Positions 48,060-58,199 of a stretch of 64,000 bases of DNA are shown here, in pieces. A program made the position numbers and the translations under genes. The notes beneath the pieces are model-generated. The model did no database searches, was not told where the DNA came from, and was given only the letters and a program-made list of their open reading frames with translations. The number at the start of each line of letters is the position of its first letter. Within the stretch, counting starts at the first letter, position 1. The DNA is from Undaria pinnatifida (taxonomy: Eukaryota; Sar; Phaeophyceae; Laminariales; Alariaceae). The stretch spans positions 19,646,432 through 19,710,431 of the forward strand of contig JABAKD010000025.1 in NCBI GenBank assembly GCA_012845835.1. The letters run 5' to 3'.

Positions 48060-48357
48060 TCTACTAATGAACCACAATCAACAAGCAGGCAAAAAAAGGT
48101 TACAAACCAGCACACCAGACACCAGGACAGACTATTTGCAAAACGAAAAAAAAAAAAAAGGAAGACAATCAAAACAAGAAGAAAAACAAAAGGAACAAAA
48201 CAATTGGAAACAAGTAGGGAACAGGACGGCACGTGAGAATAACAAAAATGAAGAAAAAAACAAAACAGCCAACCAGCAACTAGCAACGAGGCAGATATCT
48301 GATGAAGACATACAACCAACGTTGGGGGCAGCAACCATATTGGGTTTCGACTGACGT
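48060..48357 (+). repeat. A-rich retroposon-like repeat, 3' part
   Basis: Shares GGCAAAAAAAGGTTACAAACC, an A-rich body, GGGAACAGGACGGCACG, CCAGCAACTAGCAACG and GCAGCAACCATATTGGG with the other copies. Confidence 0.65.
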
Positions 48358-48689
48358 TACTATTGTAGACGAAGGTGGGCCACTTTTTTTCTGACGGGTT
48401 TCTCTATTTGGGAGCTTGAGATCTCTCCCAAAAACTGATTTTGAGAAGAAAAAAATCTGCTACCGGATGAAAAACCCCAGGGATTAAGTATGCAACGAGA
48501 ATCTGCAAAAAAAATAGGCCCAGATAAAAAAATCGACGGCTTGGGTTGATAACAAGCCCCGTCATTTAGAAAAAAAATAGCCAAAAAATGGTATACCTCT
48601 TATCATCGTAGCCTGGGTCTAGAGTTGGAGCATTGTATTGTTGCCACATCGTCCATCACCTACTACGTGCGCACTGCTACTGTTTCCGA

Positions 48690-49014
48690 CGACAATGATA
48701 GTTCATTCAAACGCCCCACTTACAATCGAAATCGGCCAGCAGAGTAATGAACACTTCTAAGCAATTGATATCACGTCATTATCTTTCTAGCCATCCATGA
48801 CGTAGTTTTTGCTCATCCCCCCTCCCCCCCTCCAACGCCCCCTCCTTCCCCACACCCCGCACGATCGCCCAGACCCAGCACCGCGCGTACAGCAAGCCCC
48901 TACATATATGATTAATACGCGCGATCGGAAGATCACACACAATGTTGCGAAGATCAGTGTCGACCAAATCCTTGATCTCATAGCTGGAGTGTATTTTAAT
49001 ATTATATGTGACCT
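48690..49014 (+). repeat. 'MSFDK' dispersed repeat, internal deletion
   Basis: CAAACGCCCCACTTACAATC, AGAGTAATGAACAC, GATATCACGTCATTATC and a C-rich tract, then directly ACGCGCGATCGGAAGATCAC, GTCGACCAAATCCTTGATC and GCTGGAGTGTATTTTAAT. The middle section is missing. Confidence 0.75.
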
Positions 49015-49091
49015 AAACCTCTTGAAAACCCTCCCCCCCGCCCCCCCCCCCCCCCCTTTTTTTTTTTCTTTCTCTCCTCGCTCTCTCTCCA

Positions 49092-49745
49092 CCTAATATC
49101 GAAATCCGCCAGAGTAATAAATACTTCCACGCCCTGGATATCGCCTCATTATCTTTTTAGAGCCGTCCATGCCGCTGCTGCACTTCCCACCCCCCCCCCC
49201 GCCCCCAACGCCCCCTCCTTCCCCACCACGCCTAGACCTAGCACCACGCGTATGGCAAACCTCTACATCTTTGCGACCTAAAGCCCTGCTCCCCCGCCAC
49301 ATTCCCCCCCCCTCCCCCACAGGAAGGATTTAAAGTTTCCATGCACAAATTGAGCTGCCCCATCCGTCCCCTCCCCCCCCTCCCCCCCTCCCGCCCCATT
49401 TTGATCAAAATCAGCCCCCCACGTCCTTAAAAACTCCGCCCTCCCCTCACCGGATATTCGACTTACAGGATTCACTTGATAAATTGATGCATTTCCTTCC
49501 ACAGCTGTCAGATTTTGTCCCCCTCAAAAACGAGTTTTATAGCTTCTGCGCACAGACTGCCTAACATCACCCTGTTGACCCTGATAGCTACACTGTAGTT
49601 GCAAGGGGAGTCGCCGACCTATATCCTTAATGAGGACACACAACCCGTAATACGCGCGATCGGAGTATCACACACAGCTTGCAAAGATGAGTTTCGACAA
49701 AATCTTCGATCTCACAGCTGGAGTGAAGTTTTATTTTTATAATAA
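49092..49745 (+). repeat. 'MSFDK' dispersed repeat, most complete unit
   Basis: All landmarks are present in order: AGAGTAATAAATAC, GATATCGCCTCATTATC, C-rich tract, CCCTCACCGGATATTCGAC, GATGCATTTCCTTCCACAGC, TTTATAGCTTCTGCGCACA, AAGGGGAGTCGCCGACC, ACGCGCGATCGGAGTATCAC, and an ATGAGTTTCGACAAAATC end at 49687. Confidence 0.85.
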
Positions 49746-50589
49746 TAGTGATGCCCATCAGATGCCGTCATCTCCCCTGTACCCAATGCAAAAACGAATA
49801 AAACTATCTAAAAACAATGTATACACCCCTATCCTATAATATCTGGGATGTGGAGGACAGGGTACGTAGATACCGTCAATCTCCGACCACACACATGCAA
49901 CCATGAAGACCCGTTAACAAATGCCCGGTCTATGAGACCTGCCATCAATACTGTCAATGATGGCTCTTCATAAAGATGGACCTTCGGCAATATCAAACCC
50001 GAACGCAACCGGGAGCCCAGGGTCCTCTACAAGAACGACCCAAGCTCCCTCAGATAACTGTTGTCTTCTATAAAATATCCCCTCGCTTAACGCGAGAGAG
50101 TTTTGTGAATACACCTCCTTGCGACATGCACGGAAGAACAGGCTCGAGTCTCGGCCTCGGCCAACACTCGTCCAAGACCAAGACAAGGCCGACATCACCG
50201 GAGGAAGCGACCTTCATGCTGGCGTCGACGAATCTCTAAACTCTATTTTAACAAAAAACAAAGGAACAAAACAAAATGAACAAGACACGAAAAAAATGTA
50301 ACCGCGAGAAGGAAGGAAAATAGCACCCCTCTCGATCTTGCCGTCACTTCCTCTTCCCACCCCCGCCACCGGTCGAAGCTCCCCTACGGTGTTTTCCCTC
50401 AACCGACCGTCTCTCGCTGTGAGGCATCAGCACGGCGGTCAGTGGCTGCCGTGCTGGATGTATATGAGTGGAAATGCCAGTGTAATGCAAAGAACACATA
50501 TACTAGGGAGGGAGAAAGAAATAAATAAACTGCGAAGATAATTTTCATCTACATGGACAGGGATAGGATGAGCGATAAAAAGACAGAAC
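49746..50589. other. Unassigned DNA
   Basis: No recognisable gene. An 87-codon plus-strand frame (49976-50239) has no known domain. Confidence 0.4.
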
Positions 50590-51330
50590 ATGTGCTGTGT
50601 GTGTTCTTTACATGAAACTGATATTCTACATCTGGCACAACCATTGTCCGTGCCGATGCTGCCTCTCACCAATAGAATTCGCAAGCCAGCAGTGTGTGTT
50701 GTCTTCACATTAAATCGTTCTTTCTACCTAACGACATCGATCAGTACACCCAGAGTCGGTGCTGATTCATCCTACGAGAGAGATGCAAACTCTGGTCACA
50801 GAACGACTGTGAAACAGAATAAACCAAACAGCTAGTCGCAATTCATCAAGGTAAAACAAGTGAAGTGCTAGCGTACCATAGCGGGTACGAGAACACAACA
50901 AAACAAGCCAGACCATAAAAAGAGACAAAAAAAAAGGAAAAAAGAAAAGAAAACAATGCACAACAAGCGACAGTTAGTTGTTCTGAAGAATGTGATGCAA
51001 GAAGATCGGAACGAAAGGAAAGGCTGCAACCTTCACCAGAGGAACACCAATCATACGTGCTGAAGAGGAACAGATAATACCCGTTGCGCACGGGCAAAGC
51101 AACACGAAGAAGATACCTGCTAGCAGCTGCTGTTGCGCGGACAAAACAGCACGAAGAAGATAACTAACTGCTGCTGTTGGTTCACGGACGAAAGCAACAC
51201 GAAGAAGAGGAAGAAGATACCGGCATAAGGCACAATAAGGCCGGTGGGGAGGGAAATAAGGGAGCAAACAAAAAAAGAAAAAAGAAAAAAGAAAGGACGT
51301 CAGCAAGTCGTTACTGTCCCTTTCGCGCTC
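50590..51330 (+). repeat. A-rich retroposon-like repeats, overlapping copies
   Basis: Two head blocks (TGTGTGTGTTCTTTACATG near 50596 and TGTTGTCTTCACATTAAATC near 50697) precede an A-rich body with AACAAAACAAGCCAGACC and AAAAAAAGGAAAAAAGAAAA words. Confidence 0.55.
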
Positions 51331-51833
51331 CCCCCATTGAACTCATCGAAAACATACAAAGCAAAAACTACCGCTCGCTGTAGAGTTCAGGGCTATAGCA
51401 CACGCGCTCAAATTAATTATTAGTCGAACTGGTACCTTACTACACGATCTGCCACTACTTCTTCGTTTCTGCATTCATATACAACAGCCGTAGTAGTAGT
51501 ATCAGTACGGCTGCCCCCCCCCCCCCCCCGCCCCTCCGGTTTCCCTTGGTTGCTGCTCTTGGCTTCCTCCGCTGAGAGGCGTTGCCAGCTCTTCTCCGCC
51601 TCGCCCCTGCGGCATCTCTTCATGAAGCAGTCCGCCCCGTCGACGATCTCCCGGTCGGTGCCAGTTTCCACTGTTCTTTTTTGAGGTATTATACCTGGTA
51701 TACTATTTAATAACATAGTAGTACGTAATATACATGGGTTTTTAGTGGTGTCGTGTTCTTCACATTGACCTGATCTTTCCACTAATCTGCACCCAGCCCA
51801 ACCAGTGTGTGTGCTGATGATGCCCCCGAGAGA

Positions 51834-52368
51834 GTGTGTGTGTGTGTTCTTCACATTAAACCGTTCTTCTACTCGTCGACATCCAGCACACCCAGTGTCC
51901 GTACTGATTCTTCACCCTAGAAAGATCAGCTCTGTGGTCACAAGCCACGACACAGAGATAATGCATCGTAATGCATTCGACAACGCAATGTCATGCCCTA
52001 GTACTGGGTACGACAGGCACAACATACATACGTCAGCAACAGAAATACATTGGAAGAGAGAAATACGAAATAAACAAAAACAAAAACAAAAACAAAAAAC
52101 AAAAACAAAATAAGAAAACAAATAAAAACAAAGATGAAAATAAAACAAAAAATGAAACAAACAAAATGAAGGGGAAATCGAAGAAACAACCCAACCGCAA
52201 AGGAGAGCCAAAGCTCGGAAAAGAAACATAATAAAATGAAATAAAATAAAGTAAAGTAAAACCAAAAAGATAATCCGAACACGAGCCAAAAAACCTGGAC
52301 ACGCAAGGAGGGAACAAAGGGGAAAAAAATACCCCAGAGAAAGACGAAAAGTGCTATGTACCTACTAG
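51834..52368 (+). repeat. A-rich retroposon-like repeat; inverted twin of 23679-24224
   Basis: GTGTGTTCTTCACATTAAACC, CATCCAGCACACCCAGTG, GATCAGCTCTGTGGTCACAA, the AAACAAAAACAAAAAC body, and an end at TGTACCTACTAG. A further head copy (TCTTCACATTGACCTGATC) abuts at about 51748. Confidence 0.85.
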
Positions 52369-52429
52369 AGTCGAGCTCTGTGGTCACAAACTACGAGAGA
52401 CAACATATATTTAAACATTGCAAATACGG

Positions 52430-52750
52430 CCGGTCGCCCCGGCGGCGTAGCAGGTTATCCTCGAGCCTGGTACGAGTATCTAGGTCAGTGTTGTGAGTTC
52501 GTGCCCCAGTGAGTGCATACTCGTATAAATTTGTAGGGACTTTTTCCTGTGCACTAATTGACTTGCGGAAAGCTCGAGAGCGTGAGTTAGCAACACTCGA
52601 TGAAAATCGACGAGCAGTGGGATTGCTGAACCCTATGCGCGATAAAAATTGAAGGCAATAGAACCGGGGGGAAGAAGGGACGACACCTAGGTCCTGTGAC
52701 CACGGCTTGTCCAGAAGCTGGAAAGCAAAAGTGTGTGGAAAATAAATAAA
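52430..52750 (+). repeat. SINE-1, full length, diverged tail
   Basis: CCGGTCGCCCCGGCGGCGTA head, B-box-like GAGTTCGTGCCCC (one mismatch), common body, and AAAATAAATAAA tail. Confidence 0.82.
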
Positions 52751-52924
52751 TGCAGCACACAAGTTGATCTGGACATGCAATGCCCACCGCAAGAGGTACC
52801 TTACCGTTTTTTCGAGAAAATGGTTGACATACTCTTTTTTTTCAATATATATATATACCCTCTAACCCTAACCGAATGAAACGCAACCAACCAACCAATG
52901 TAGGGTGAAACCCCTCTCGTCTCG

Positions 52925-53252
52925 TCCACAGTGTGCGTCAGCCATCGTCTCGATAAACAGGTACCAGCTCTACTGAACCGCAATGAGCGCGCGGGCGAAA
53001 AAACAAACATAAAAAGCCAACATACAACAGAATATTTGCATTAAAAATAGGAAGGATGAAGGAAAATGGAGAGAAAGAGGGAAACGGCACAGCAAAATGT
53101 GAATAATGAAAAACAAAACACATTTAATGTAAGAAGACAAAACACACTATTAATAGACCAGCCAGCAACTAGCAACGCAGCAGATTTGACGCCCCACCCC
53201 CAACCAAAATATCAAAGGGGGCGGCAACCATAATGATTGGGACTTGGGAGCC
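52925..53252 (+). repeat. A-rich retroposon-like repeat, 3' part
   Basis: CGCAATGAGCGCGCGGGCG, A-rich body, GGGAAACGGCACAGC, CCAGCAACTAGCAACGC and GCGGCAACCATAATG. Confidence 0.6.
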
Positions 53253-54650
53253 TACTGCGTAGGAATGGGAGCATTGCCACATCGATCACCTGTGCATTAT
53301 TTTTCGACAATCTGTTGTTTGGTGCGATACCGTTTTAGCACATGCATACCAGGTAGTGTTAAACAATATGTATGTTTGTACTCCCCACACACACAGCAGC
53401 ACCAGATCAGCATTCAAAGTAAATGCGTAAATTCCCGGGAGACAAATTGCTTGCTATCGGGATCTTCTGGTGGTGTTGATACTACTAGTTAGTATGTAGT
53501 CTTTGCAGCAATAATAGTAGTAGTAGCGCACCTGGTACCTCGTTACTATTATCGCGGACGATCGCCTCAGCAAAAAGCAGATCTACGCCTATCGAGACGG
53601 GTGATTTTTGTTATGCTTCTGTAGCAGACCCCTTGAACCGGTGGTGTGGTGTATGTGGTGTATTATTTATTACACCTGGTACTACACAGCAAGCGGTATA
53701 CATGATATCTCGTGCTACAGTAAGAAGTACCGCTAGGAAACAGGGCGGGTTCATATTTACATACTTACCCCGGACAGTAGGCTGCATTCAAGGAAAGAAA
53801 GACTTGTTGGTATTAATAGTGTCCGCACACAACAACGACATCCCACAGAGAAAAATGGAACACCGAACAAACGGAGTGAAAATAACGGGAGATGTGACAT
53901 GGGGGGAAAGGGATATCGCGTTATATTTGCCCGGTTACGTTGTTAGGAAGGCCGGATTCAAAGAAGCGTTTCCCACGAAACGACATCGTAGCCCTGATAA
54001 GTTTGGGTGAAAATTTCACTGGAAGTGAGAAGACATGACATGGGACATGGGGAAACCTCTGGCATATTTTGATGAATTCGACGCGAAGTGAGGATAAATT
54101 ACGTGCATGGGGGGGGGGGGCATATATCTGTATGTTCACCAGGTCACGTTAGGTTGGGGATTCAAGTTAATTAAGCAGAATTCAAGGAGAAGAAAGAGTG
54201 CGTCCACCAAAACAGCACTCCACACCATAATAAATGATGATGGAAGCCCTAAGAAACGAAGTAAAAACAGACGGAAACTGAAAACAGCGCTTCCTTTGGC
54301 TTGTCTCCGGCGGCACTTTCGAGGAGAGGCCCAGCCTGAAGGCGCCGAGATGAACTTCAGGAGCTGCACGAAGAACGACTTATAAATTTACGAAACATGA
54401 AGCAAAATTCTTTTTTTTGAATTTGTTCCTCCTCCAGCGGCTCCTACGACGAGAGGTCCCGTCACCAGCAGCCGGACAGAGTCGATGGGCCGAGCGGCTT
54501 CGCCGTCAGGTTGCGCTGAGCATATTATATCGGCTGTACAGCCTGTCGATATTGCACGGGCTGCACCGGTGAATACACCATCAAAGTGTTGTTTGTAGAA
54601 GTGTACTACCTTGTAGGTACTGTTAGGGGGGCTGAAGGGGGGGGGGGCGG
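53253..54650. other. Unassigned DNA, two short unknown frames
   Basis: Plus-strand frames 53633-54010 (125 codons, ending GFKEAFPTKRHRSPDKFG) and 54107-54385 (92 codons, basic, with SPKKRSKNRRKLKTALPLA) have mixed composition unlike the simple-sequence frames elsewhere. I recognise no domain and see no splice context, so they remain unknown. Confidence 0.3.
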
Positions 54651-55395
54651 AAGGAGGGGAAGTCTGGACGGAGGGCAGGAGAAGAAGGAGGAATAACAGG
54701 GGCGGGACGGAAGGAGATTGGGATGGTGAAGGTGTACGGTGGGTGGGGGGGGGGGGGAGAAGGATTGTATATTGTGTTACTACCACGAACACCGTAGCGA
54801 AATTGTCGTCAGCGTCTTGTGGTGGGAGGGGGGGAGGGAGGGGGGAGGGGGGAGTGGTAGTGGGAGGTGGCAATGGAAGAGGGTAGGGGAAGGGAGGGGA
54901 CGGGGGAAAGGACAGATTGTAGATTGAGTATTAGTGATGCAAATGCCGTAGCGTAGTTGTCGTCGGCGTCATGTGGAGAGAGGGAGGGGAAAGGGGGGAG
55001 GGGAGGCGAGGGGGGTGGTATTTGGAGGGGAAGTCTGGACGGAGGGCAGGAGAAGAAGGAGGAATAACAGGGGCGGGACGGAAGGAGATTGGGATGGTGA
55101 AGGTGTACGGTGGGTGGGGGGGGGGGGAGAAGGATTGTATATTGTGTTACTACCACGAACACCGTAGCGAAATTGTCGTCAGCGTCTTGTGGTGGGAGGG
55201 GGGGAGGGAGGGGGGAGGGGGGAGTGGTAGTGGGAGGTGGCAATGGAAGAGGGTAGGGGAAGGGAGGGGACGGGGGAAAGGACAGATTGTAGATTGAGTA
55301 TTAGTAATGCAAATGCCGTAGCGTAGTTGTCGTCAGCGTCATGTGGAGAGAGGGAGGGGAAAGGGGGGAGGGGAGGCGAGGGGGGTGGTATTGAA
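54651..55395. repeat. 371-bp tandem duplication
   Basis: Copy starts at 54660 and 55031 (AAGTCTGGACGGAGGGCAGG), giving a 371-bp period. The copies are almost identical, including the G-run and the two motif units inside. Confidence 0.92.
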
Positions 55396-55658
55396 ATGTG
55401 GGGTGAGGCGTGGAGAGGGGTAAAGGAGGATGGTGTATTAAGCGTTACTACAAAGATCACCGTGGCGTAATTGTCGTCGCCATCGTGTAAATTGTGTGTG
55501 TGTGGGGGGGGGGGGGGTGAAGGAGGAAGGGGGGAGGCAGGGGGCAGCGGGGAGAATACGAAATAACTGGTACTACTAGAAACAAACACCACAGCGTAGT
55601 TGTCGCCGGCGTTGTAGAGGAGGGGGGGGGGGTGCAAGAAAGGTCGTACTTTTGACCC

Positions 55659-55918
55659 AGGCTACGGTAGGGGGGTCCCCTTTTGGGCCTTTTATTTCAG
55701 TGGCCAGGGGTGACTCGAGCGAGTAACCCCTTTGTTCCTATGTGATTTTACGTATTCTTCATGTTTTACATTGGCGAAATTAATTCGCAATGCAAAGGTG
55801 ATCTAAGCTGCGCCGAAACAAGTGCCTAAACCATCTTCATCTGTGGGGTACAGAGCCACTCGTGCGAGTGGCTCAAACACACCAGTGAAAATGGGGGTAC
55901 CCCCCCCTACCGTAGCCT
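55659..55918. mobile_element. 260-bp MITE-like element with perfect 17-bp TIRs
   Basis: The left end AGGCTACGGTAGGGGGG is matched by the reverse complement of the right end (CCCCCCTACCGTAGCCT). Inside are a palindrome GCCACTCGTGCGAGTGGC (about 55855-55872) and GACTCGAGCGAGT. No coding potential. It sits between units 6 and 7 of the motif array and accounts for the long gap there. I could not define a target duplication. Confidence 0.75.
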
Positions 55919-56285
55919 TGGTATTTTGTTATAAGTGTTATTTTACAAGAAACACCGCAGTGTAAGTGTTGTCATTGGCGTCGATGGATGGTATCATGGA
56001 GTGCAAGAAAATGTGCTATGGAAATATTACTACATCAAAACGGAGAGCGGTTAGGGGGGGGGGAAGGAATGAAAGGGAATTGAGTATTCCAATAATATAC
56101 ACCATCTGTAGCGCAGTTGTCGTCGCTGTCGTGCGGAGGGAGGGAGAGAGGGGGGGGGGGTATGCTCATATCAGGCATGGCCATAGACCGGTATAAGGAA
56201 GGTTGAGGGTGGTAAAAGGTATTAGTTAAAAGCCTTCCAAAGCGTGGTTGCCGTCGCCGTCGCCGCCGCCATGTGGAGGGGAAGG

Positions 56286-56577
56286 GAAAAAGTCACAACA
56301 AACGACAACAGCAATAACAACAGCAGGCACCATCACTCTACTACTACTTCGTGTACTGCTATACTAATATCTTGTACTACCGCACCACATGTGGTGATTG
56401 TATGAGCTCGTGTATGATACCACCAGCTAAGGCATGAATGATTATTAGATACATTGGACTGATTGATGCACCATTGTACATTGTCGACAAACAAATTATA
56501 GAATAGTGAAACAACGAGACGACGTAAACTATGATTCCTTCGTGTCATTAGGTTTCCCTTCATGCGCCATGTACATA

Positions 56578-56608
<31 letters not shown>

Positions 56609-57059
56609 CGCCGTTCACCCCCCCCCCCTCCCCCGCCCTCGCCCCCCCCCGATATCAAGGGTCTCCGGACAACCTCCCCGCGGTTCTCCCCGGCGTGTAA
56701 TTCGGATGGGTGTCGAAGGGGGGTATCAATTAAAAAAACAATGCGAACATGTTCATCACACCTAGAAGAAGACCGGATTCAACTTAATTACAGGAAGCTA
56801 AGCGACCGCCAACGGGGGGAAAGCGATAACTGACACCCTTGATGGTTAAGCCGGAAGGGGTTATCGAATGGAGCTACTCGATAGGCTTTTCCAAATTAAT
56901 GTAGTTTTCGTTGGCTAGGTTTTCTTATTCATGCACCGGGTCATCTACTTGCTCGTGATTGACGTGAAAGCGTATCGTCATCGTGAGTATTGCACATTGC
57001 CAGATGGCGAACATGATATAGATTATATAGGCAATACTATGCTTTTGGGTAGGAATTTG
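56286..57059. other. Unassigned DNA with a C run
   Basis: A 29-base C run starts at about 56582 and more C-rich sequence follows to 56650. No gene seen. Confidence 0.4.
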
Positions 57060-57168
57060 GTCCTGCCGACGACCCCATTTTTCAGAGGCGTTTGGAGGGC
57101 AATAGTCCGTTTTGACTACATTGATGAAAGGTTAACCAAAATTAGCCTACCCAAAACTAAGCGTTAAA
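57060..57168 (-). mobile_element. TRIM remnant (copy 3): PBS and 5' LTR
   Basis: GGTCCTGCCGACGACCCCAT (degenerate PBS region) precedes a diverged LTR with ATAGTCCGTTTTGAC and CCTACCCAAAACTAAGC. Confidence 0.6.
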
Positions 57169-57281
57169 AAAACTCATTGACTTGTAGCAGGGTGCAATCG
57201 AACAGACACACACATTACGGTAATGCAATACCGGTTATCATTATCCGCGAGAGAGGAACGCACTCTACTTGCTTGTATACC

Positions 57282-57667
57282 TGTGATATAAGTGTTAGTT
57301 TGGGTAAGCTATTGGTTAACCTTTGGCAAGTGGTCAAACAGACTAATACCCCACTAATTTCTTAACAAATGGCGTCGTCAACAGACCATGGGTTTTCTGG
57401 GTCGTGGGTTCAAATCCCACATCCACCATATTAAACTTTTTCAGACTTTCCCATGTCGAACTTGAAAAATACCCTTCCCGGTATATATATCCAGGAAATG
57501 AAACGGCTTGGATAAATGACAGGTCTCCGCCGGTATATCTGGCCGAGGCCTGGTATCCCGCCGTTTCAGGGGGGGAGAGTATTATAAGGCTTAGCTTGGG
57601 TAAGCCATCGGTTAACCTTTTGCAAGTGAGTGGTCAAACGGACTAATACCCCACTAATACCTTAACA
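57282..57667 (+). mobile_element. TRIM element copy 4, complete
   Basis: LTRs 57282-57367 and 57580-57667, AA spacer, PBS TGGCGTCGTCAACAG at 57370, T-arm-like GGGTTCAAATCCCAC, foldback GAAACGGC...GCCGTTTC, and polypurine AGGGGGGGAGAG before the 3' LTR. No matching target duplication, so one end may have recombined. Confidence 0.82.
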
Positions 57668-58199
57668 GTAGATATCACACTTCGTGGGCCTGGTACTTTT
57701 TTCCCCGAGGTCACGAGTCGTTCTACGGTAGCCCCGCCCCAACTTTTTTTTAACAAAACCGCCGGTTTCAAAACCAGCACCCGGTCGTATCTCCTGAAAT
57801 ACGGTGTTCCTCGAAACCCCGACATCATCGATAGATAGGCCTCTGCACACGAGAATATATATATATATATATATTGATACATTGTTTTCAAGTGCACCCT
57901 TGCGTGTATCGAGCAACCACAAAACGTTCGTTAAGGAAAATCGCTGATTTTGGGGGCGGGCTGTCGTAGAATCAGTCTCACCGTTGGGAGTTGGGAAGAA
58001 CACAGCGCACACATACGTACGACGTGCAGCCCCCCGCCCCCGCCCTCCCTTTTTTGCTGCGTAGCCTGTGTATTAATGGTATGCTGGATGTGTGGTTGAG
58101 GTATATTTTGCATGTTCATACTATACTGAGTATGTTTCCATGTATATGGTAGAATGCTATATCAACAAACGAACGGTTTGGATTGAACACTAAGACCAC

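Larger units (their letters stand above)
54651..56285 (-). repeat. Nine-unit degenerate motif array ('DDNYATVFV' motif)
   Basis: Nine units on the minus strand share a core like GACGACAACTACGCTACGGTG, followed by an AT-rich TAGTAACAC or CTAATAC stretch and preceded by a long C/T tract. They lie near 54800, 54960, 55165, 55325, 55465, 55595, 55965, 56118 and 56250. Translated, the core reads DADDNYATVFV with variants DADDNFATVFV, DGDDNYATVIF and NAGDNYAVVFV. Some units have AG before and GTAGTAA after the core, like a short exon, but others do not. Whether it is coding is unknown. Confidence 0.6.

Noticed and set aside
54388-55637. Pro/Ser-rich minus-strand open frames of 144-161 codons
   Set aside because: Most of each frame is translated C/T tract. 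Only the short DDNYATVFV-type cores are conserved, and these are reported as an array.
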